From Linnemannia hyalina (lineage: Eukaryota > Mortierellomycota > Mortierellomycetes > Mortierellales > Mortierellaceae): a stretch of DNA of 64,000 bases. The notes beneath the pieces were generated by a model, which did not search any database, was not told where the DNA came from, and worked only from the letters and a program-made list of their open reading frames with translations. Positions 46,783 through 64,000 of the stretch are shown here, piece by piece. How positions within the stretch are numbered: position 1 is the stretch's first letter; every line of letters begins with the position of its first letter. The position numbers and the translations under genes are program-made. The stretch covers positions 744,001 through 808,000 of the forward strand of contig JAHRHY010000002.1 in the NCBI GenBank assembly GCA_019671135.1. Reading direction: 5' to 3'.

Positions 46783-47016
46783 CCTGTCTGTTTGTTCTGT
46801 CAATGTTAATCCTTTCTCTGTGGACAATTTGTGTTGGATGGGAGAGTGTGCCAGAGTCTCTGCCTCCCAATTGTGAAAGGAGGCATTCAAAAGCAGTCTT
46901 GGACTGTCTTTGAGAACCAACACAAAAGAAACGCGCTATTCAGGGCCCCCTGCACTCTCTCACCTCAACCGTTGCAACCACCACCGCTCTCCTCGATCCA
47001 CACACACATCGTCGCC
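46783..47016. promoter_or_regulatory. Bidirectional promoter INTS8 / MSH2
   Basis: Only 234 bp separate the divergent ATGs. An ACGCG core (46931-46935, in AAACGCGC) lies 86 bp from MSH2, matching the MCB-type site of replication and repair genes. No TATA box is seen. Confidence 0.45.
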
Positions 47017-54919
<7,903 letters not shown>

Positions 54920-57900
54920 ACGTCCAGTTAGCGTTTGGTTTTAGTTAAAAGAAAGCAATATCTCCAAGAAGAAGAAACAAACTTTTTCTTTCATGCAAGC
55001 GAAGGAAATATAAAACTGGGTTTGTTGTTTTTTTGACTGTATGACTGTATGAACTCTCAAGGAGCGAGCGGTGTTCGTTTATGCTTTCAATCTTTTCTTT
55101 ACTTAAACAACAAGCGAGAAAGTATATTCAAGGATGGAGCTGTTGAGGTACGAGCTTCTTTTTGAGTATTCTCGCTTGTTATTTTTCTTGGAACTGTTAT
55201 GGTTTCATTGCTTTTGCTATGGCCTTTGCTTTGGCCCATGCGTTTTCCTGTTGCTTTTTGCTTGTCCTTTCTCGTTTATGAATGAGTATGAATATGCATT
55301 CCTTCCCTTTCTCATCTCTATGGGTATCTCTTCGCACCTCACCCCTCTATTTTTTTTAAATGATAGACTCAAAGATTGGTTAGGAAGCATCCCATCTACC
55401 GGACACCAATCAGATTCGCCCCTTTCAACCGATACCTAGCGAGATTCCGGAGAGATTCCTAAATTTTTGATTTTTGTACTGTGCGAGACCGAGTGTACCT
55501 CCAGTGTAAGGTTAGAGGGCTGTTACGAGGGTGAAAGGTAGTACCCTTTTTTTTTGGTTGCGTTTTCAGAAGGTGCTCCTTCTGTCGTCATGTTCGTGAG
55601 CTACACAAAACTCGCCAGAACGTCAAGTGTCACTTACTCTAGGCGGCAGTAGAGTGAGTTTCACGCCCTAAAATTACGAGGGTTGTTTTTTTTTGCCTGT
55701 GCGAGAGACAAGAGAGAGACCTTGTGTCTATTGGATATTACCCCGCACTTTTTTTGTAGTGGGGGTGGTGGAGAAAAAATACCACTTATGACCCTGTCCT
55801 TGTTGGACGACAGGCGATAACGATGATGGGTCACGCACCCGCGGAGAAAACACAGCTCCCCAGAGAAAACAAGAGAGCTAGGCAAATCTAGAGCTAGCAA
55901 AAGGAAAAGGGTATAGATAGCCATTGCAGTATCTGGTGCTGAAAACGCAAAAATGCAATAATCGAAAACAAACATTTTTTTCTTTCGTGCTTATCGCTGA
56001 CTAGTAGGCTTGTTTTTCACGCGAACTCACCCAGTCTACCATTGGCTTTTTTTCTTCTCATTACTCTCCTTCGCCGGCTCTTTTATTTTTATATACACTC
56101 ATCTTGCCCTCTCTCTGTCTTTCCAATACGCTCACAACTTCTTCTTTTCCTCTCAACAATAGTTCGGCTGGTTGGAGAAGAAGAAAAGCAGTGGTGTGGT
56201 TTGAAGTATGTACTTCAGCATACATATGTATCTTTTTATTCCATCTTCCTTTCGCCTTTTTTTGGTGTCGGCGATGAGGATACGCCTGTTGGTGTCGTTA
56301 TTGTTGTTTACGTCCATTGGTGTGTTATTTATTTATGTTTGTACTGAGATGTCATTTTGAATGAGTCGATGAATGGATGACTGAATGATGATGCACTGTT
56401 CAAGCAACCAGGCTGACTGGTCAGTTGGCCCTGACCTTTGGCTCTTGACCTTTTGGCCTCTGGTTGTTGCGTCGGGCTGGCCGTCGCTTTAATTGAATAT
56501 TGCACAATACCTGGCCTTCTTTCTCTCTATCTTGCACTTGCCGTGCGCTTGAAACCTTGCTTTTGCGCATTTTCGTTCTGTTGACGATGTTTTTATCTTC
56601 TTCTCTTCAAACGGTTCAGGCGCTCATGATGACCCGTGGCGACTTTACCCCACACACTCGCGCACCCACCCAGTTATCTTCAATGCTCCCCACGGACAGA
56701 CTCAAAACAAAAAATCTCACACGACCCCCCTCCCTTCCTTTTGGCAATTCTTATCATGATACTATCAATCTCTCTATCAGGGTTTAACATGAGCAACAAC
56801 AACGACGACCCCAACAGTAAGGAAGAAAGGTGGGAGCTTTTTGTACGTTCCCAATAATACGACATATGGTGTTGCTGTTAATGTTGTTGATGTTGTTGCT
56901 GTTGTTTGTTGCTGTTGTTTTTCAATGATGGGAAGGGAAGAATACATTTGTGCAATTAACCAAAGAAGCAAAGAAAAACAACTAACCAACCGCCTTCATG
57001 AGTGCATGGATGAGAGTAAAAGGAAAAAAATGCACCCATAAACAGCTGATGTTCTTCTAGATGGTGTGTGTTCATGCACCTTTTTTTCTTTCTTCTAATT
57101 AGTTCTCATTGTTTTTTTCCCGTTTTCCTTTGTTGTTGTTTCTATTTTCCTTTTCGAACACATGTGCACGCTCGTACTCATACGCTGCAAATCCATAGCG
57201 GGCGCATTACTATCCAGGTTTTTCTTTCTCTATTGTTTTTATGCGTTTTTTTTGTTTTTTTTGTTTTTTTTTGAGCGGTTGAGCGGACGTACGAAAGAAA
57301 TCGATACCTCATTTTTTATCTGCACTGGCCCATACTCGAAAAGTTGAATCTGTAATGGCCCATATTCGAAAGTTGATACCCTCTTTTTCTTTGGTTTCTT
57401 CTACATATCCACGACTTCGTGTTCTTTTTTTATTATTTTTTTCTTTTCCTCACGAACTACCTCCCGCTAGTGCCACATTCTAAACAGTGAGGAACGTACT
57501 GAATGTATGTGTTTTGTGGAGTGGGAAGTATAAAAGAAAAGAAGGGGGGAGTAACGAAACGTTATGATGGATAAGCGTAAAGGGAAAGATGGGAAAAAGA
57601 TATTGTTGAGAAAGCTAATAGCTATGCCACGCGTGATTATTTTTTTTAGGGGCTGGCGGTCGTGAACTTTCGCCTAGAAAAAAAAAACTAAGCAGCAAGG
57701 GTCGCGTAGAACGAAGGAAAGTAAAAAAAAAAGATCGTCTAGAAGAACGCGTATTGGAGGTCAAGCATACATTTCGAGGTGGAAAGCGGAGACGACGAGG
57801 CTATGGTCAAGCCCCTGGTTTAGGTTAAGCATCTTTCCCCTCCCTCCCTATCTCTTTAGGAGACACTTTTGGATGCGCTATTTGTGTGTGTATGTGTGTG

Positions 57901-60900
57901 TGTGTGTGTGTGAACAGACCCCCATTTTACTGGGCACTGTCTTGCTATTTTCTCCTAGGACTCAGGGGTCCGGAACTAAAGGGATAAATAGTTTGTCGTG
58001 ACACAATGCTGCACGCGTCTATCATTTTAATGTGGTGCAGATGAAAGAGGGCGAGTAGATGGGAAATTAATGGACTGGTTGGATAAGCCATTTGACGCCC
58101 CATTCAAACGGGAATGCAGTATTTAGAGGGATTATTCCGGCCCGATGCACGCACGCATGTCTATGTGTATGTGCGTCGATTTTTTTTTACAAGTGAAATG
58201 TATTACACGGCGAGGGGTACCGGCTGGGTCAAAGGAAAATAGCTTACTGGCTGGCTGGTTGGGTTGGGTTGTGATTTGGTTTGGGGGGTAGGAGGGCATG
58301 TGCTACATACATACCTCTGTTATTTTTACGGGGGTCACTTTAGAAAGACAATTGGTGGAAAAAATGCAGTAGGTAAAGGCGAACGAGCAATAAGGATGCG
58401 ACCAAGTGAAGAAGGTGAGACCAACGGACGGAGGAAAGGCAAGGGAGAAAAGGGCTAACGAACGGATGCACGTTTACCTCCCTGCTGGCAATGCCATGCA
58501 CGGAAGTACATGGATTTACTCTCCTTCATAAACACACGTTTGTTTTTTCGTCTAACCAAAAACAAAAAAGTGATGAGCAGCGAAAAGGACTCGAGTCTTC
58601 TCTCTCTCCCCTGCAATAATAATGGAGCAAGGGTAAGTGTGTTTGTGCATGTGTATCAACAAAAATATGAGAGAGAAGTAGAGCAGAAAAAATAGAAAAG
58701 AGGCTGAAAGGCCATATTGCTTTTCTGCAAATCCATTGACCTGTGTAACAATGATGATGATGGTGACGATGATGATGGTGACCCCCATGACGACGACAAG
58801 AGAGCGCAAGTAAAGAGGATGTCTGTCCCACTTTAAGGAGTCCTTCCGTGGAGGAGACTCGCATCCATTATTTTTTTTGGCGCATCCTACCTCCGCTCAT
58901 TTGTAACCAAATTATGCAATTGTGATCATACACTTTCATTCGCGTAGAGCACTTGCATGGCCATTTACGAAAAGAACTCCCTCATCATCAATTGCAGAGA
59001 CAGGACAGAATAGTCGACATGCAAATACGTACCGCGCATTAGCCCATTAGCTATCAGCTATTAGCTATTAGCTATTAGCTACTACTACTACTCATCCTCG
59101 TTGATTGTCCTGGGGCCACACTACGAGGTACTTGAGGGAGATCCCAGACCATCATTCCCCCATTGTCTCCATTCCCCCCACAGTTTTTTATTTTTAAGCA
59201 ATACGCAACGCACGCACGGTACATACGTACATTATGGTATGCAGGAACACATAGTACTATATCGTTTGCGTTTTATGTTTCAATGAACACGTTTTTTTAT
59301 TATCTCTCTGCGCCTTGACCATTTTTTTGGTCCTGATATTAGGAATTCGTGAAGGATAGTAAGAGATAAAGTGCGAGAGAGAAGGAAATGAGACTAAGAG
59401 CAAGAGAAATGGTAGGTCCAAAAGAACGAGCGATAATAGAGAGGGTGCAATTGAACTGAGGGAACAAAGAAGGATAGAGAGGCCAAAGGGAAGCAGAGAG
59501 AGAGTGTGTGTGGGAGAGAGGGCATGTACTCTTTGTCGGATATGCAAGTGGGTAGTTGCGAAAGTACAGTACCGGATCCAGGTCCCTACCTTATGTTTCT
59601 TCTTTATCCTGGCTGAACAAGCTCTCTATTAATTTTCTTCGAATCCTGAAACAGTTTTTTGCAATATGAATAAACCTCCTGGATTATGCTCTCGTGCTGC
59701 CCTCGCATATCCATATCATCATAGTACATGTCCCATGCCCCATGTTCTCTTCATCCACAATTCTTAATTGCAATTGCAATTGCCTGGACTCTGTTTAGGG
59801 ACGAGAACTGAGCGAGGCTTAAACTCTTTGGGCTGTTTTTTTTTGTTTTTTTTTTTACTTCTTCGATTGACATAATAAAAAAGCTCTTCCTTTTCTTGCG
59901 AGACCAGACCACCTTGAGAACAAAAGTACCATGATCAGTAAGTATCTTCACATACATGAACGCGTTATTTAATACCTTGGATCATCCGATGCTCTGTACT
60001 GGGGCTGGTTTCCTTTTGTTGATTTTGTCGTTTTGGTCTAGCGGTTCTTTTGTGTTTTGCGAATGAGAGAAGCAATGTTTTTATTAATTGAAAGATGAGT
60101 ATTTTTTTGTCTAAAGAGTATCACCATGGTCCTCTTTCAATGCAGCAAACATTAAGAAACGTACGATATTGCTCTGTTGAGAAGCTTCATTGTTTGTTTA
60201 TTGACATGTTCAATCGTTCTTCCTCGCTACTCGTTTGTTTTATTCGTTTTGTTGACAATCCAAACAAACCAAAAAAGCTCTCGTTTCTTGATAAACAGCT
60301 GACATTATCCTACATGCAATTTACCTATCCGTGCGACATTACCTCAAATTGTTCGCACATTGCACATCGCACATTGCACATTCAGTTAATGAAGACGAAG
60401 GGGAATGACCGACCGGCGAAAGTGAGGTATAAGTTATGCGCGCACAAAGAAGGGGAACACGGATGGCTACTTTATTGCCGAGCACATGTGCGCAAGAATC
60501 TGGGAAGGGCATTAAATTTGGTGGCGATTGCTTAATTGCATTCATCTCGTTTTGCAAACAAACAAACGAAAAGTATGATCCCCCTCCGTTTGTCGGGATT
60601 ATGTGTCAGTGGAAGAGAGAGGGACGCGATCGATGGCAGTAGGAAAGAAAGGGAAAAAAAATGCATGGGCCCCTTCTTCTTCTTCCCTCCTTCTTTTCCT
60701 CCTGTTCATCTTTGTTCCCTTCTCTCTTTCGACTTTCTCTAGCCCTTACGTCTTGCTCAACCACGCGAGAGAGAAAAAATAAATCAATGAAATAAAAGAT
60801 CGAGATGAACAATGAGCTGAGGAAGAAAGACAATATTAGTAAGATGACGGTGTGATGAAAAAAAGAGGGTATATGGAAAGTGTATCCTCGGAGAGAGTCT

Positions 60901-63900
60901 GACAAAGCCGAGTGAGAGAGAGAGGGAGGAGTGATACGTCTATTTTTTTTTCATAGCCCTCTTGCCCCTTTTCCTTGTATGAATATGTGTTGTGCTCTCA
61001 TACAAAAAGTAATAATATTTTCCACGCGTCTGGGTAATCTGACACCAAAAAGAGGAAACAAGGCCTTGCCTTGTACCCTCGCTCTTCCCTCTTCTCTCTC
61101 TTCAAAAAAAGAGCTGCTAGAAATAGACTTCCCTTCCTCTCTTCTTCTCTTCACTTTTTGTCGTTGTACTGTACCCTGTCTGTACCCATAGCGCAGCTTA
61201 TTGCAATTTGGCCCTTTGTCGGAATGTGGTCAAAACATTCTCTTTCTTGAACTCCTTAGTTCGCGCTGTACCTCGTAGTGAACACAATCCTCCTCTCAAC
61301 TCTCTCAATATTCTCTCATTCTTGTTCTCTTTTGCTCTGCGGTGTCAATGCTCAATTGAACATACAGAAGTAAAGAAGCGGGACCCAGTCTTCCTATGAG
61401 TGATACTTGCATCCAGTAGAAGAAGGGGCATGGTCTGTTGACAGATCTTATTGGATTGGAAAACTGACCACCAGGGCCAATGACCTTGCATCCCTCCCTT
61501 TCCTTTTTTTGTTTATTTGTTTGTTAAATCGATAGATTCGTCCAGGCATTGCGAAAATACACTTTATTGTGTCTTTGTGTCTGTGTCTGCGTCTGTGTGC
61601 GTGTGCTCTGAATAATGTTTACAGGACACCCCTCTTCTCCACAAAAAACCTATAACCAGTTGCTCGTCTGGCGAGACCCATCCATCTCTTTTTTTACGCC
61701 AAGGTAAAAGGATAATTGTCAATGCTTTCTTTGTTTGCTTCTGCATAGCGCGGTGGTGTGAGATGGCCGTTGTAAACATAAACACCATTAAATTGAGAGA
61801 GGAGGGGCACTGTTCATCAACAAGAACAAACAAGTATTGAGCAATGGAAATACGGCAACTATTTGGTCACTCCCTTTAGATCCATCAAGGAGGGTACTGT
61901 AATGACAAGGACAGGATGTAAAATGACTGTGAGAGAGTAGAGAGCTGTTTTCCTAATCGAGCCACTCACCCACACTCTTTTCTGTTTTTTTCACGACCAA
62001 CAAAAAAGAAAACCGCCGCTTCGCCGTTGAGGATGTCCTCTCTTCTCTTGCCCTCACTCTTACTCGACATTCGCTTTCTTATTTTTTTTCATTAACAGCA
62101 CCCACTTGCAACACTTCGATCGCTTACTGCGTCATAACAAAAATAAAAAGAAAGGGTCATGTTAGGGACAGCAGAATTGACAGGGAGCCAAGAGGCTTGT
62201 TGTCGCTGTGGAAGAAGAGAGCTGCATCTCGTCGTCTAGGGGCCTAGATGAAGTAAGTTCTATCCTCCCCTGTGAGGTTAAAAATGACAAGAACGCGGAT
62301 GTTAAAGTGTAAGCTAGGCTACCACGGTCCCTTTTTTTGGGGGCACAATGCGGCAAGTGGACACCAACAGGGTCCTCACTCTTCCTTCTCCTTGCTCCCC
62401 CTTTCACATACCGCTTACCCTATCCACCCACTTAATGCAGAACAACCGGTTTGAGATAAACTTATGACCATCTTCGGACTCTTTTTTACTTTCTGAGGAG
62501 GGAAGTGAGAACACGAACCCAGTTGTAATAATGGCGATTTAGCTGGAGATCCTCTCTTATTGACTGGGTGTTGCATAGGCGGTCAGGGTCAATTGCTCCA
62601 ACACCTTCCCTCTCTCTCTTCCTATCCCTATCCTTATCCTACAACCCTAATTTCTTGATGGTGATTTTTTCGTGCCTTCATTTTACCGGGATGAAGAAGG
62701 GATTGTTGCGTTTGAGTTCTCAGGAAATATAAGTCGTTCACCCCTTCACCCACTCTCTACTCATTGTTGCAGACTTCCAAGGGCCGAACAACAGCAAGTA
62801 GCACCTTTCTCTTGGGAAAATGGAGAAACGAATGGAGAACAGTGTAAGAAAGGAACACTTCCTTCATTTTTCAACCGCATAAACTCACACTTGTGTCTTC
62901 TAAGAGAGATAACCTTTTTCTGCCAGCCTGGGCTGACTCAAAGGAAGAGGGGTCGAGAACCGAGGAAAAACTTTAGTGACAAGATACGGTACGTTTGCCT
63001 TTTGTTCTTTGAAAGCTCTTGCTCCTACGATTGAGACATTTGGCCCATATGTCTATGTTACTATTTGCCCTGTTTTCAGATCCAGAGAAACATTTTTTTT
63101 AGGGCGGGTTCGCAAATCGCGAATGCCCTGTCTTTATAGGTTTTTATAGCTGTAGCCAGTGCTCAGGAGGCAACAAACAGGTCCAGTCATGGAGAGGAGA
63201 GGAGTAATAAGAGTAGGAGAGTGCAAGAGAGATATATACATTGGTGGAAAACATATCCAACGAAGGCAAAGCGGGGCGATAATTCTATTAACTATCTCCC
63301 CCATGTCTCTCTTTAGTTATGTGTCTGACCACTACCATAACCACCACCGACTATCATCATCGATTGCTTTATGTTTGTAGGAATGTCAAAAATAAAGAGT
63401 GTCCGTGGAATGTCCATGGGCCGCGAGCTTGTTGTTGGCTGTTGTTGTTCTACAATCTAGATCCTCTCCTCTTTTTTATTCCTTCTTGTTCTTCTTTTCA
63501 ACTGATTCCATCTTGACCATTTGGATGTTGTCAGCGCAAGTAAAGGGGATGAGGATGTACTCTACAAATGTCTCTCTTTTTTTTTGTAAACGTTCTATGA
63601 TCCCGTTGGGACGAACGCGCCCTATCCTCTCTTCCCTATCTTTTTTTTTGTTTTGTTTTGTCGTAGGTTTGATAACAGACATAAACAAAACACCAAAACA
63701 ACCACAGCTTACAAACAACTGCATGCTACAACGAGAGAAACGGGAATCGACCCACCACACTCCGTATTTAGTTGTTGTCTTTCTTCTCTGCAATTTCGTA
63801 GTATCTCGGTTTTTTGATGTCGACGTTCAATACCTTTTCTAGGAATTTCAAAGACAAAGTAGTGGCATGGATATAGCGGGAAAGAGAATGAAAAGGAGAA

Positions 63901-64000
63901 GCGAGAAAGAGGTACGAGTACGAGTATGAAAGGATGGTCTTGGTTTTGGCTTCTGGGCTTCGACCTAGAAGTGGGGAGTTGGAATGTGACAACGTCCATG
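54920..64000. other. 9 kb gene-poor, low-complexity region
   Basis: No recognisable protein, tRNA or rRNA. The sequence is T-rich on the plus strand with many T8-T10 and AGAG tracts. Local features are a 30-bp imperfect direct repeat (TGGCCCATAYTCGAAARGTTGA, 57329 and 57357), (GT)n at 57885-57912, GATGATGGTGAC repeats at 58749-58782, TATTAGC repeats at 59049-59079 followed by (TAC)n, and (GTGTCT)n at 61568-61600. Frames over 100 codons exist (for example 60095-60535) but lack family likeness. This may be upstream DNA of a gene beyond the right edge. Confidence 0.6.

Noticed and set aside
60095..60535. 146-codon ATG frame in the gene desert
   Set aside because: No motif, no upstream promoter signal, and composition like the surrounding DNA; too weak to list as a gene.
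62672..63034. 120-codon frame near the right end
   Set aside because: Starts at GTG, has no recognisable domain and lies in simple sequence.

Overview
The window looks like nuclear DNA of a filamentous fungus from an early-diverging lineage, most likely Mucoromycota and possibly Mortierellomycotina (inference). Genes are closely packed and intron-rich, with mostly 45-150 bp GT-AG introns. Several gene families present here are absent from the well-known yeasts: an Integrator subunit 8 homologue, a PPP1R21/FERRY homologue, GCP5, a Na,K-ATPase-type (IIC) P-type ATPase and a GDP-fucose-type transporter. I rebuilt all gene models by hand from splice signals and reading phase. Nearly every splice junction keeps frame, and family motifs cross the junctions, which is the main support for the models.

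Layout. 1-722 (-): 5' end of the DNA polymerase epsilon catalytic subunit, cut by the window edge. 1023-5383 (-): gamma-tubulin complex GCP5. 5562-5633 (+): tRNA-Glu(CUC). About 5.6-9.0 kb: a repeat-bearing accessory stretch with a decayed MULE/SWIM transposase remnant (7304-8052) and a small orphan ORF (8379-8639, -). 9046-12747 (-): type IIC P-type ATPase. 12.7-15.1 kb: intergenic. 15091-18589 (+): PPP1R21-like coiled-coil protein. 19245-20855 (+): GT49 (LARGE/B4GAT1-like) glycosyltransferase. 20984-25509 (+): TANGO6/Rtp1. 26334-26966 (+): Ser/His-rich orphan protein. 28100-29274 (+): THEM6-like hotdog thioesterase. 29665-37669 (+): SPT6 with a tail of about 1,000 residues. 37898-39904 (-): DUS1 tRNA-dihydrouridine synthase. 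40226-41529 (+): SLC35C1-type transporter. 41717-46782 (-): INTS8. 47017-54919 (+): MSH2 with a 2.65 kb last intron. 54.9-64 kb: about 9 kb of low-complexity, T-rich sequence with no gene I can recognise.

Themes. Three products belong to the RNA polymerase II machinery (SPT6 elongation factor, INTS8 of Integrator, TANGO6/Rtp1 polymerase assembly and import). Two act in replication and repair (POL2, MSH2), and both carry ACGCG (MCB-like) cores upstream. Two belong to secretory-pathway glycosylation (GT49, GDP-fucose-type transporter). This is an ordinary eukaryotic gene neighbourhood rather than a functional operon. The most interesting content is the animal-type complexes in a fungus (Integrator, FERRY) and the very long repetitive SPT6 tail.
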